A stretch of 64,000 nt of DNA from the NCBI RefSeq assembly GCF_030817495.1, contig NZ_JAUSZK010000001.1:2707001-2771000 (forward strand), written 5' to 3'. This document shows positions 44,310 to 52,654 of this stretch, piece by piece; positions within the stretch are counted from its first letter, which is position 1; each line of letters begins with the position of its first letter. The stretch comes from Streptomyces sp. V3I7 (GTDB lineage Bacteria > Actinomycetota > Actinomycetes > Streptomycetales > Streptomycetaceae). Under the pieces are notes generated by a model, which saw only the letters and a list, made by a program, of their open reading frames with translations, was not told the origin of the DNA and made no database searches. Made by a program: the position numbers and the translations under genes.

Positions 44310-44363
44310 ATGCGCACGGACCGTGGTGGTCCTGGGGTCTTCTCCTCGGGGCTTTCGTACGGA

Positions 44364-44909
44364 TCAGGCCGGAGCACCGAGTTCCGCCCACACCCTCTTG
44401 CCCGTCAGGCCCGGGATCCGCACCACGCCCCAGTCCAGGCAGAGGCGCTGCACGATGAACATCCCGTGGCCGCCGGGGCGTCCGGCGCGATGCGGGGTGC
44501 GCGGGGCGGGCTGGCCCGTGCCGCGGTCGGCGACCTCGATACGGATCACCTTGTTGTCGCGGGCGAGGAACATCTCCTCGGGCCCCTCGGCGTGCAGACA
44601 CGCGTTGGTGACGAGCTCGGAGACCACGAGCAGCACGTCCTCGGCGGCCGCCCGCTGGTCCGCGGTGGCGGCGGGCAGCCAGCCCCACGCGTACAGCGCC
44701 TGGCGGGCGAAGTCGCGCGCCAGCGGGACCACCCCGCTCTCGCCGTCGAGCCGCAGCCTGCGGACCTCACGGGCCCGCGGGGCCTTGGACGGTACGGCCG
44801 CTGTCGCCACGGATACGCCGTCGGACGGCGCATCCTCCTCGGACGTACCCGGAGCGCCTGCGGGCTCCGGGCTGCGGTCGCCCGGCGAGCAAGGCCGGGT
44901 GGTGCTCAT
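44364..44909 (-). CDS. anti-sigma-factor-like ATP-binding protein (RsbW/HATPase_c)
   Basis: A 181-residue single-domain HATPase of the RsbW/SpoIIAB-like type. Seen: VVSELVTNACLHA (N box), IRIEVADRGTGQPAP (G1-like), and GGHGMFIVQRLCLDWGV (G2). A disordered acidic N-terminal tail of about 50 residues precedes it. Such proteins bind a SigB/SigF-type sigma factor or phosphorylate a STAS protein; the adjacent STAS and sigma genes suggest the SigI circuit. Alternatively it is one of the many orphan Streptomyces HATPases. Upstream lies a 14-bp tandem repeat. Confidence 0.88.
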   Translation of the reverse strand: MSTTRPCSPGDRSPEPAGAPGTSEEDAPSDGVSVATAAVPSKAPRAREVRRLRLDGESGVVPLARDFARQALYAWGWLPAATADQRAAAEDVLLVVSELVTNACLHAEGPEEMFLARDNKVIRIEVADRGTGQPAPRTPHRAGRPGGHGMFIVQRLCLDWGVVRIPGLTGKRVWAELGAPA

Positions 44910-45308
44910 CAGCGCTTCACCTCACCGATTCACCGGTTCACGATTCGGACTCAGATTCACATTCAGCAGTTCACGTTCGGCAGTTCACGTTCGGCAGTTC
45001 ACGTTCGGCAGTTCACGTTCGGCGCGCATGTCCGGCAGTTCGCGATTCAGCAGTCGGACCTGCTGGTATCGGTCGGATACGTACGCCGCGCGCGGGCCGT
45101 TCGCCCGGCGCAGTGCCGAGGGCCGGCCAACGGGTCCACGAAGTCTCTCCTGCCCGACTGACCGGGCGAAACACCCCCTGATCCGGACGCGTCGCGCTCG
45201 GGGCCACGAACAAGGCCCGGACGGCCGTGGAACGCGCGCCGAACAGCGCCCGACGTCAAGGGAATTCCCGGTTCTTCCCGGGGGCAGGACGCCGGTGGGT
45301 GGCGCGGA
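44910..45308. other. 399-bp intergenic region upstream of the anti-sigma-like gene
   Basis: Between the start of the ATPase gene and the stop of the STAS gene, both read leftward. It holds four copies of a 14-bp repeat (44967-45022), degenerate copies on both sides (44935-44966 and 45033-45050), and a GGGAATTCCC palindrome (45260-45269). No gene is supported. Confidence 0.65.
44967..45022. repeat. 14-bp tandem repeat, four exact copies
   Basis: CAGTTCACGTTCGG repeated four times without spacers, 58 bp upstream of the ATPase gene ATG. Degenerate TTCACATTCAG- and TTCGCGATTCAG-like units flank it. It could be a binding-site cluster or a slippage tract. Confidence 0.92.
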
Positions 45309-45722
45309 TCAGCCGGCGCCGCAGGCCTCGCCGGGCTCACTCGACGCGCCGGACTCACCGGCCAGCGCCGCGTTGACGGAGTCGTGGACCGTGAAGACCG
45401 TCTGGGCCCCGGTGATCTCGAACACGCGGGCCACCACCGGCCGCATCGCGGCGAGATGCACCCCGCCGCCGGCCGCCTCCGCCTTCAGGCGGGTGCCGAG
45501 CAGCACGTTCAGACCCGTGGAGTCGCAGAACTCCAGCTGTGAGCAGTCCACGACGAGTCGCGCGAACCCCTTCGAGAGGAGCTCGTCGAGCGGCTCGCGC
45601 AACAGATCGGCGGTGTGGTGATCGAGCTCACCCGCCGGCGTCACGACGGCGCTGGAGCCCTCTTCTCGCACCTGCACCCGTAGCCGGCCCGACTGGGCGC
45701 TGCCGACCGTCCCGCGGTCCAT
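45309..45722 (-). CDS. STAS-domain anti-anti-sigma factor
   Basis: A 137-residue STAS protein of the RsbV/SpoIIAA type, which releases a sigma factor by binding its anti-sigma ATPase unless phosphorylated. Seen: VVTPAGELDHHTADLLREPL, and LVVDCSQLEFCDSTGLNVLLGTRL with the phospho-acceptor Ser in the CDSTGL loop. I use ATG 45722 (MDRGTVGSAQSG); the frame stays open to 45950, so a longer N-terminus cannot be excluded. It is divergent from sigI. Confidence 0.9.
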   Translation of the reverse strand: MDRGTVGSAQSGRLRVQVREEGSSAVVTPAGELDHHTADLLREPLDELLSKGFARLVVDCSQLEFCDSTGLNVLLGTRLKAEAAGGGVHLAAMRPVVARVFEITGAQTVFTVHDSVNAALAGESGASSEPGEACGAG

Positions 45723-46028
45723 GCCGTCTCTCACTCCTGAGGTCGTGGCTGCTGTCTGATGCACTGACGATGCCCTGCCGCTGTGCTGCTCATGCGCTGC
45801 GGGCTCCGCGTCGATGCCCTCGAACACTACGCCTTCCGTCAGCACTCCGACAGCCGAACAACCGCTCATAGTCGGACACATCACAGCAGAAGGCACTTGC
45901 GACGGGCTCAATGAAGCGGGTAGGCCTAGTAGGGACACGCAAACCGACACGGCCGGCTATGGAGGCGCCGCACACCGCAGTGCACGCACGGCTTCGGCAG
46001 CCTTATGCCGAGAACGATGGAGGACACC
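45723..46028. other. 306-bp divergent region between the STAS and sigma genes
   Basis: Shared promoter space. On the sigma-reading strand there is GGGTAG (45918-45923), resembling the -10 of SigB/SigF-type promoters, but I found no convincing partner -35. Part may encode an N-terminal extension of the STAS protein. Nothing else is seen. Confidence 0.45.
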
Positions 46029-46904
46029 ATGTCACCCCGGCTCGACGCATCGCCTACCCCGGAAGCGGCGTCGACACCCGCACCGGAACATCTGGATCCC
46101 ATCGAGGGGCTCCCCGAGATCCCTCCGTACGACGAGATCGGCCCCGTCGACGCACGGGCCCTGTCCAAGACCCTCTTCGAGCGGCTCCAGTCGCTGGAGG
46201 AAGGCACGCACGAGCACGCGTACGTCCGCAACACCCTCGTCGAACTCAACCTCGCGCTCGTCAAGTTCGCCGCCTCCCGCTTCCGCTCCCGCAGCGAGCC
46301 GATGGAGGACATCATCCAGGTCGGCACGATCGGCCTGATCAAGGCGATCGACCGCTTCGAACTCTCCCGCGGCGTCGAGTTCCCGACCTTCGCGATGCCG
46401 ACCATCATCGGCGAGATCAAGCGCTTCTTCCGCGACACCTCGTGGTCCGTGCGCGTACCGCGCCGCCTCCAGGAGCTGCGGCTGGACCTGGCCAGGGCCG
46501 GTGACGAGCTGGCCCAGCGGCTGGACCGCGCCCCGACCGTCGCGGAGCTCGCCGAACGCCTGGGCATCACCACCGAAGAGGTGGTCGAGGGCATGGCCGC
46601 GTCCAACGCCTACACGGCCTCCTCGCTGGACGCCCAGCCCGAGGAGGACGACTCCGAGGGCGCCCTCGCCGACCGCATCGGCTACGAGGACCACGGGATC
46701 GAGGGCATCGAGTACGTCGAGTCGCTGAAGCCACTGATCGCCCAACTCCCCTCGCGGGACCGGAAGATCCTCTCGCTTCGCTTCGTCGCGGGCATGACCC
46801 AGTCGGAGATCGGCGAGGAGCTGGGCGTCTCGCAGATGCACGTGTCGCGGCTGCTGTCCCGGACGCTGGCACGGCTGCGCAAGGGCCTGACGATCGACGA
46901 GTGA
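46029..46904 (+). CDS. sigI: SigB/SigF-family RNA polymerase sigma factor
   Basis: A 291-residue group 3 sigma-70 factor. Region 2 (LVKFAASRFRSRSEPMEDIIQVGTIGLIKAIDRFELSRGVEFPTFAMPTIIGEIKRFFRDTSW), region 3 (VPRRLQELRLDLARAGDELAQRL, LAERLGITTEEV) and region 4 (SRDRKILSLRFVAGMTQSEIGEELGVSQMHVSRLL) are complete. ATG 46029 has GGAGG 5 nt upstream. Flanked by STAS and anti-sigma-like genes, it fits a partner-switching stress/development circuit. The symbol sigI rests on synteny with S. coelicolor (position of SCO3068). Confidence 0.88.
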   Translation: MSPRLDASPTPEAASTPAPEHLDPIEGLPEIPPYDEIGPVDARALSKTLFERLQSLEEGTHEHAYVRNTLVELNLALVKFAASRFRSRSEPMEDIIQVGTIGLIKAIDRFELSRGVEFPTFAMPTIIGEIKRFFRDTSWSVRVPRRLQELRLDLARAGDELAQRLDRAPTVAELAERLGITTEEVVEGMAASNAYTASSLDAQPEEDDSEGALADRIGYEDHGIEGIEYVESLKPLIAQLPSRDRKILSLRFVAGMTQSEIGEELGVSQMHVSRLLSRTLARLRKGLTIDE

Positions 46905-46945
46905 TCCTCCTGGCGGGCCAAGTGACGTCTCGGCCCGGGGACTTG

Positions 46946-46982
46946 GGAAGCGGTCCGGCGCACGGCGCGCCGGACCGCTTCC
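46946..46982 (+). terminator. hairpin terminator after sigI
   Basis: Arms GGAAGCGGTCCGGCGC (46946-46961) and its exact complement (46967-46982) around a 5-nt loop, 42 bp past the sigI stop. Confidence 0.9.
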
Positions 46983-47166
46983 GTGTCCGCCGGACCGACG
47001 TGGCGCGACCGTCCGCGGATTACCCCCGGAGTACCGCCGGTTACCTTCGAGTAGCACCTTTCCATCCAAGCCCCCCCTCCACCACTATGGGCACCCCAAA
47101 CTGGCTGGTCCGTCAGGAGCACGGCCGCGGGCAGGCGACCGCGCCGGGCGGGAGGAGGGCTCAGGA

Positions 47167-48708
47167 ATGGCTCAGGGCGACGGCGCCGAGGACGACGGCG
47201 GCAACGCACAGGCGCCGGACGCACGACTCATCGAACTGCTGCGCGCGGCCACTGCGACCGCGTACCCGGCGCTGCGCGAGCTGCGCGCGCGCCACCACCG
47301 GGCCGTTCTCACCTACGCCCGCCTGTGCACCGCGAGCGACGCGGCGGCCCGGCAGCTGACGGCGCAGACCTTCACCACGGCAGCGCGCGAGACGGCGCGC
47401 GGCATCGAACCGCGCGTCCCGCTGCGGCACCAACTCCTGCTGCTGGCCGCCCGGTCGGCGGGCGCCTGGGCGCGCGACCAGCGCGCGGCGGGCCTGGACC
47501 CCGGCCTGCTGCTGGTCCTGAACACGACCGGCACCGCGGAGGGCCCCGTCCCGCCCATGATGACGGCGTTCCAGTCGCTGCCCTCCCGGCTTCAGGGCCT
47601 GATCTGGTACGGCCTCGTGGAGGCCGAGCCCGAGGAGCGCACGGCCGTCTTCCTGGGCCTGACCCGCGAGGACGTGGCGTACGGCACCGAACAAGCCCTT
47701 CAGGCCATGGCGCAGGCCTGTCTGAAGTCGCGGCTGGCCGCCTCCGACGATCCGCGCTGCGGGGACTTCCGCCGGCTGATCGAGGAGGCGGCGCGCCCCG
47801 GCACCCCGCGCCACAGCGCCGATCTGCAGGCCCACATGGCGCAGTGCCCGTACTGCACGGCCGCGTTCGAGGACCTCACCGCCCTGCGGGACCATCCGCG
47901 GACGGCCCTGGCGGAGGGCCTGCTGCCCTGGAGCGGCACCGCGTACGCCCGGGACGAGAAGCCGGCCCCGCGGCCCGACACGGCCGCCCCGCAGCGCCGT
48001 TGGCCCCCGTCGCGCCGGCTGTTACTGACCTCGGCGGCCCTGAGCGTGGCCGTACTCCCGCTGCTGGTCCTGCTGTTGGCGCCCGCCGACTCCCATGAGC
48101 AGGGCTCGGTGTCCGCGACGGCGCTCCCGTCGAGCCCGCCGGTGACGGTGACGACGACGGCGACGCTCTCCCCGTCTCCGGCGCCGACCCGTCGGCCGCC
48201 CTCCAAGTCCCCGTCGCCGTCCCGCAGCTCGCCCCCGCCGCGGACCACGCCCCCGCCTCCGGCGCCGAAGCCCACCCCCGAGCCGTCGCCCGCCCCGGTG
48301 CCGCCGGGCGGGACGTACGCCCAGGTGGTGAACCTCGCCACGGGCCGCTGCCTGGACATCCGCGACGGCGATCTGGACAAGGGCACGGACGTCGTCACGG
48401 CCCGCTGTTCCTCCGCCCCGACCCAGCGCTGGCGGTTCGACGCCGACGAGCAGGCGCTGAGGTCGTACGCCGACTCCGACTTCTGCCTGGACAGCCGGGG
48501 CGACGTCGACCGGGGTGTCGGCATCTGGGCGTGCTCGTCGCTCGACGGCGACCACGGCGACAACCTGCGCTTCACCGTGGACCCCGACGGTGTCATCCGT
48601 CCGGCGATCGCCATCGAGACTGCGGTGGCGCCTGACTGGGGCGACGGGGTGGAGCTGGATCCGCTGAACGGACGGGCCGAGCAGCGGTGGCGGGCGGGGG
48701 CGCGCTGA
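47167..48708 (+). CDS. sigma-like / zinc-finger / transmembrane / ricin-lectin fusion protein
   Basis: A 513-residue mosaic protein. Residues about 18-190 resemble a degenerate ECF sigma factor (helices around RLIELLRAATATAYPALREL and LPSRLQGLIWYGLVEAEPEERTAVFLGLTREDVAYGTEQAL, like regions 2 and 4). Residues 198-230 resemble an anti-sigma zinc finger (H223-x3-C227-x2-C230). One membrane span follows (about 285-305), then a Pro/Ser/Thr-rich stretch to about 385 and an extracellular ricin-type beta-trefoil (TGRCLDIRDGDLDKGTDVV, QRWRFDADEQ, DFCLDSRG). It likely senses a carbohydrate outside and signals inside; DNA binding is unproven. GGAGGAGGG precedes the ATG. Confidence 0.85.
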   Translation: MAQGDGAEDDGGNAQAPDARLIELLRAATATAYPALRELRARHHRAVLTYARLCTASDAAARQLTAQTFTTAARETARGIEPRVPLRHQLLLLAARSAGAWARDQRAAGLDPGLLLVLNTTGTAEGPVPPMMTAFQSLPSRLQGLIWYGLVEAEPEERTAVFLGLTREDVAYGTEQALQAMAQACLKSRLAASDDPRCGDFRRLIEEAARPGTPRHSADLQAHMAQCPYCTAAFEDLTALRDHPRTALAEGLLPWSGTAYARDEKPAPRPDTAAPQRRWPPSRRLLLTSAALSVAVLPLLVLLLAPADSHEQGSVSATALPSSPPVTVTTTATLSPSPAPTRRPPSKSPSPSRSSPPPRTTPPPPAPKPTPEPSPAPVPPGGTYAQVVNLATGRCLDIRDGDLDKGTDVVTARCSSAPTQRWRFDADEQALRSYADSDFCLDSRGDVDRGVGIWACSSLDGDHGDNLRFTVDPDGVIRPAIAIETAVAPDWGDGVELDPLNGRAEQRWRAGAR

Positions 48709-48726
48709 CGCGTCCCGCGCCCTGGC

Positions 48727-49941
48727 TCAGACCACGCGCTCTCCGCGCCGCCACACCTGGGTCACGAGGGGCACGCCCGGCCGGTAGGCCAGGTGCACAT
48801 GGCTCGGCGCGTCCAGCAGCATCAGGTCGGCGCGGGCACCGGGGCTCAGCCGTCCGATGTCCGTGCGCCGCAGGGCCGCCGCGCCGCCCGCCGTGGCGGA
48901 CCAGAGCGCCTCGTCCGGCGTCATCCCCATGTCCCGTACCGCGAGCGCGATGCAGAAGGCGACGGAGGAGGTGAAGGAGGAGCCCGGGTTGCAGTCCGTC
49001 GACAGGGCGACCGTGGCGCCCGCGTCGAGCAGGCGGCGGGCGTTCGGCCACTCGGCGCGGGTGGAGAACTCGGCGCCGGGCAGGAGCGTGGCGACCGTGG
49101 AGCTGTTCGCCAGGGCGTCGACGTCCGCGTCCGTGAGGTGGGTGCAGTGGTCGGCGCTGGCCGCGTCGAGTTCGACGGCGAGCTGGACGCCGGGGCCGTA
49201 GGAGAGCTGGTTCGCGTGGACTCGCGGGTACAGGCCCTTCGCCTTGCCCGCGGTGAGGATCGCCCGGGCCTGATCGCCGTCGAAAGCGCCCTTCTCGCAG
49301 AAGACGTCGATCCAGCGGGCGTGCGGGGCGCAGGCGTCGAGCATCTCGCCGGTGACCAGGGCGACATAGGCGGCCGGGTCGTCGGCGTAGTCGGGCGACA
49401 CGATGTGGGCACCGAGGTACGTCACCTCCTCCGTGTGGGCGGAGGCGATGCGCAGGGCGCGCGACTCGTCCTCGACGGTCAGGCCGTAGCCGGACTTCGT
49501 TTCGAACGTCGTCGTGCCCTGGCGCAGGGCCTCGGACAGGTAACGGGTGAGGTTCGCCTCCAGTTCCCCGTCCGTGGCGGCGCGGGTGGCGGCGACCGTC
49601 GTACGGATGCCGCCCGCGCTGTACGGGCGGCCGGACACCCGGGCGTTGAACTCCTGCGTGCGGTCGCCCGCGAAGACCAGGTGGGAGTGGGAGTCGACGA
49701 AGCCCGGAAGCACCGCCCGGCCACCGGCGTCGACCCGATTGTCAGTGGCGGGTGCTTTGCTGGATTCACCGGTCCACACGACGCGGTCGCCCTCGATGAC
49801 GACGGCCGCGTCCTGGATCAAACCAAGGGGAGAACTGTCACCGAGGGAGGGGTCGTTGGTGACCAGGACGGCGATGTTGGTGATGAGCGTGCTTGCGGTG
49901 CTCGCTGAGTGGGCGGGGCTGACGTTCGTCGCGTTGCTCAT
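48727..49941 (-). CDS. hutI: imidazolonepropionase
   Basis: A 404-residue amidohydrolase opening the imidazolone ring of 4-imidazolone-5-propionate to N-formimino-L-glutamate, third step of histidine breakdown. Metal motif [14 protein letters not shown], substrate region [11 protein letters not shown], His in [12 protein letters not shown], and the catalytic Asp/His in [10 protein letters not shown] are present. ATG 49941 has AAGGA 4 nt upstream. It is the last gene of hutU-M20-hutF-hutI, all on the minus strand, converging on the lectin-fusion gene. Confidence 0.95.
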   Translation of the reverse strand: MSNATNVSPAHSASTASTLITNIAVLVTNDPSLGDSSPLGLIQDAAVVIEGDRVVWTGESSKAPATDNRVDAGGRAVLPGFVDSHSHLVFAGDRTQEFNARVSGRPYSAGGIRTTVAATRAATDGELEANLTRYLSEALRQGTTTFETKSGYGLTVEDESRALRIASAHTEEVTYLGAHIVSPDYADDPAAYVALVTGEMLDACAPHARWIDVFCEKGAFDGDQARAILTAGKAKGLYPRVHANQLSYGPGVQLAVELDAASADHCTHLTDADVDALANSSTVATLLPGAEFSTRAEWPNARRLLDAGATVALSTDCNPGSSFTSSVAFCIALAVRDMGMTPDEALWSATAGGAAALRRTDIGRLSPGARADLMLLDAPSHVHLAYRPGVPLVTQVWRRGERVV

Positions 49942-50018
49942 GGCGTCCTTGGTGGCCTTCTCGGCGGTGGGGTCGGGTTCGGAGGCGGACGCGGGCCGCG
50001 CGCAGGGGCGGCCCGGAG

Positions 50019-51440
50019 TCATCCGCGCAGGGCTTCGACGGCGTCCGCGAGGGCTTGCGGCACATCCGGTACGAGGGTGTGGACCCCGTCCCGTACGACG
50101 TGCCGACCTCCCACGACCGTATGCGACACGTCTGCTGCCGACGCGGCGAATACGGCCGTCTCGGCCCCGAGCCGCGGAAGCGGCCCTGCCGTCCTGACCG
50201 AGTCGAGCGCGATCGTCGTGAAGTCGGCGAGCGCGCCGGGCTCGATGGTGCCCGCCTCGTCCCAGCCGAGGGCGGCGTGGCCGTCGGCACTCGCGGCGCG
50301 CAGCAGGGCGGCGGCCGTCCAGTGGCCGCGGGTGCGGGTGCGCAGCCGCTCGTTCAGCTCCATCGCGCGCGCCTCTTCGAGCAGGTCGATGACGGCGTGG
50401 CTGTCGGAGCCGAGCGAGAGCGGCGAGCCGGCCCGCTGAAGGGCGGCGGCGGGCCCGATGCCGTCCGCCAGGTCGCGCTCGGTCGTCGGGCACATGCACG
50501 TACCCGTGCGCGAGCCGCCGAGCAGTGCGATGTCCTCATCGGTGAGGTGCGTGTTGTGCACGCCGGTGGTGCGTGGGCCGAGGACGCCGTGGTCGGCGAG
50601 CAGCCGGGTGGGGGTACATCCGTGGGCGGCCTGGCAAGCCTCGTTCTCGGCGGTCTGCTCGGACAGGTGCACATGGAGCGGGGCCCGCCGCTCCTCGGCC
50701 CACCGCGCCACGGTCGCCAACTGGTCGGCGGGCACGGCCCGTACGGAGTGGATCGCCGCCCCGATCCGCGCGTGATCCCGTTCCTTGAGAACTGCACAGC
50801 GTTCGGCCCAGGCCTCCGCCGTCCCGTCGGAGAAGCGGAGCTGGTGGGTGTTGGGCGGCTGTCCGAAGCCGGAGGAGAGATAGGCGGTGTCGAGGAGGGT
50901 GATACGGATGCCGGCTTCGGCGGCGGCCGCGATGAGCGCCTCGCCCATGGCGTTCGGGTCGGCGTAGGGGATGCCGCCGGGGGCGTGGTGCACGTAGTGG
51001 AACTCGCCGACGGCGGTGATGCCGGCGAGCGCCATCTCGGCGTAGGTCGCACGCGCGAGCGAGAAGTACGTGTCAGGTGTGAGCTTGTCGGCGAACGCGT
51101 ACATCACCTCACGCCAGGTCCAGAATGAATCTGGCGCCCGCCCGTCGTCCTGTCCCCGCCGACGCGGGGGTGATCCGGCGTGACTGTGCGCGTTGGCCAG
51201 CCCGGGAAGCACGAGACTGCTCGCTGCCTGGACGCTGCCGCGCAGGGCGCGGTGGAACGCATGGCTATGGGCATTGCACATGCCCGGCAGCGTGAGACCG
51301 CGCAGCACTTCGGCCCCCGGCGGCGGTGCGGGTGCCCCCTTGCGGACAGTCGTGATGCGCCCGTCCGCCACCTCTACGACCACCCCCGGCTCAACCCGGT
51401 CGTCGAGCCAGGCGTGCTCCAGCCAGTACGTGCGCGTCAC
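50019..51440 (-). CDS. hutF: formimidoylglutamate deiminase with an in-frame insertion
   Basis: A 473-residue amidohydrolase that hydrolyses N-formimino-L-glutamate to N-formyl-L-glutamate and ammonia. Metal-site [18 protein letters not shown] (His58, His60), [25 protein letters not shown], and [14 protein letters not shown] are intact. Between GSVQ (residue 71) and FWTWREVMY (residue 106), where relatives have a short loop, there are about 30 extra residues carrying a second [11 protein letters not shown] motif and an Arg/Gly/Asp-rich stretch. The frame is kept, so the protein may still fold, but the insert sits beside the active site. Its stop is 77 bp from hutI; its start overlaps the M20 gene stop. 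Confidence 0.93.
   Translation of the reverse strand: MTRTYWLEHAWLDDRVEPGVVVEVADGRITTVRKGAPAPPPGAEVLRGLTLPGMCNAHSHAFHRALRGSVQAASSLVLPGLANAHSHAGSPPRRRGQDDGRAPDSFWTWREVMYAFADKLTPDTYFSLARATYAEMALAGITAVGEFHYVHHAPGGIPYADPNAMGEALIAAAAEAGIRITLLDTAYLSSGFGQPPNTHQLRFSDGTAEAWAERCAVLKERDHARIGAAIHSVRAVPADQLATVARWAEERRAPLHVHLSEQTAENEACQAAHGCTPTRLLADHGVLGPRTTGVHNTHLTDEDIALLGGSRTGTCMCPTTERDLADGIGPAAALQRAGSPLSLGSDSHAVIDLLEEARAMELNERLRTRTRGHWTAAALLRAASADGHAALGWDEAGTIEPGALADFTTIALDSVRTAGPLPRLGAETAVFAASAADVSHTVVGGRHVVRDGVHTLVPDVPQALADAVEALRG
51148..51176. repeat. orphan CRISPR-repeat-like hairpin inside hutF
   Basis: On the minus strand the 29-mer begins GGATCACCCCCGC, has a GTCG loop, and continues GCGGGGACAGGA. 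This is the layout of actinobacterial type I-E repeats (ACCCCCGC-loop-GCGGGGA). It lies in the inserted segment of hutF. There is one copy only, with no spacer array or cas gene in the window, so it is not a CRISPR array. Confidence 0.5.
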
Positions 51441-52654
51441 TTGCAGGCCAGCCCTTCGAGTACGTCGGCGAGTGCGGTCACCCCGGTCACGCAGTCGTCC
51501 TCGGCGGCGAACTCGGCCGGGGAGTGCGAGACGCCGGTGGGGTTGCGTACGAACAGCATGGCGGTCGGGACGGCGGCGGAGAGGATCCCGGCGTCATGTC
51601 CGGCTCCCGTGCCGAGGACGGGGACGGGGCGGCCGGCCTTCTCACCGAGGATGCGGGTGAGTTCGTCGCGCAGGGCGTGCTCGAACTCCACGACGGGGGT
51701 GAACGACTCGCGGCTGACGGCGAGTTCGACGCCGTACGTCGCCGCGTGCCCGCGGGCCGCCTTCTCGATGCCGGTGACGACCGTGTCGAGGGTCGGCTCG
51801 TCGGGGGCGCGGGAGTCGAGCCAGGCACGGACCAGGGAGGGGATGGCGTTGACGCCGTTCGGCTCGACGGAGATCTTGCCGAAGGTGGCGACGGCACCGG
51901 CGCGTTCGGCCTCGCCGCGGGCGGCGAGCACGGCCTCGGCGTACGGCAGCATCGGGTCGCGGCGGTCCACGAGCCGGGTGGTGCCGGCGTGGTTGGCCTC
52001 GCCGCGGAAGTCGAACCGCCAGCGGCCGTGCGGCCAGATGGCGCTGGCGACGCCGACCGCGTCGCCGCTCAGGTCGAGGGCGCGGCCCTGCTCGACGTGC
52101 AGTTCGACGAAGGCGCCGATCCTGGCGAGCCGCTCGGGGTCGGGGCCGAGGCGCGAGGGGTCGTACCCGGCGCGCTCCATGGCCTGCGGGAGGGTGACGC
52201 CGTCGGCGTCGGTGAGCCGGTGTGCCTGCTCGGCGGTGAGCTGTCCGGTGGTCAGCCGGGAGCCGGCGCAGGCGATCCCGAACCGGGCGCCCTCCTCGTC
52301 GCCGAAGTTGGCGATGGCCAGCGGCCGGGTGAACCGCGCGCCCCGGCCTCGGAGTTCGTCCAGGGCGGCGAAGGAGGAGACGACGCCCAGGGGCCCGTCG
52401 AAGGCGCCGCCGTCGGGCACGGAGTCCAGGTGCGAGCCGGTGACGACGGCGTCCCCGGCGGCGGGGTCGCCGAGCCAGGCCCACTGGTTGCCGTTCCGGT
52501 CGACCTCGTAGGCCAGCCCGCGGCTCTCGGCCTGGTCCTTGAACCAGGCCCGGCAGTCGGCGTCGGCGCCGGTCCACGCGAACCGGCGGTAGCCGCCGGA
52601 GGCGGAGCTGCGGCCGACGGGCAGCAGCTCCGCCCACATGCTGTGGAAGCTCAA
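51437..52654 (-). CDS. M20-family allantoate amidohydrolase-like enzyme, candidate N-formylglutamate hydrolase
   Basis: A 405-residue zinc amidohydrolase of the AllC/N-carbamoylase branch: [51 protein letters not shown], and GAGHDAGIL. Family enzymes act on allantoate or N-carbamoyl amino acids. Here it sits between hutU and hutF where a formylglutamate deformylase would be expected, so hydrolysis of N-formyl-L-glutamate is my inference. TTG 52654 overlaps the hutU stop (TTGA); ATG 52639 is the alternative. Its stop overlaps the hutF start. Confidence 0.87.
   Translation of the reverse strand: MSFHSMWAELLPVGRSSASGGYRRFAWTGADADCRAWFKDQAESRGLAYEVDRNGNQWAWLGDPAAGDAVVTGSHLDSVPDGGAFDGPLGVVSSFAALDELRGRGARFTRPLAIANFGDEEGARFGIACAGSRLTTGQLTAEQAHRLTDADGVTLPQAMERAGYDPSRLGPDPERLARIGAFVELHVEQGRALDLSGDAVGVASAIWPHGRWRFDFRGEANHAGTTRLVDRRDPMLPYAEAVLAARGEAERAGAVATFGKISVEPNGVNAIPSLVRAWLDSRAPDEPTLDTVVTGIEKAARGHAATYGVELAVSRESFTPVVEFEHALRDELTRILGEKAGRPVPVLGTGAGHDAGILSAAVPTAMLFVRNPTGVSHSPAEFAAEDDCVTGVTALADVLEGLACK

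Noticed and set aside
51148..51176. CRISPR array
   Set aside because: Only one repeat-like hairpin, no regular spacers and no cas genes; kept only as an orphan repeat-like element.
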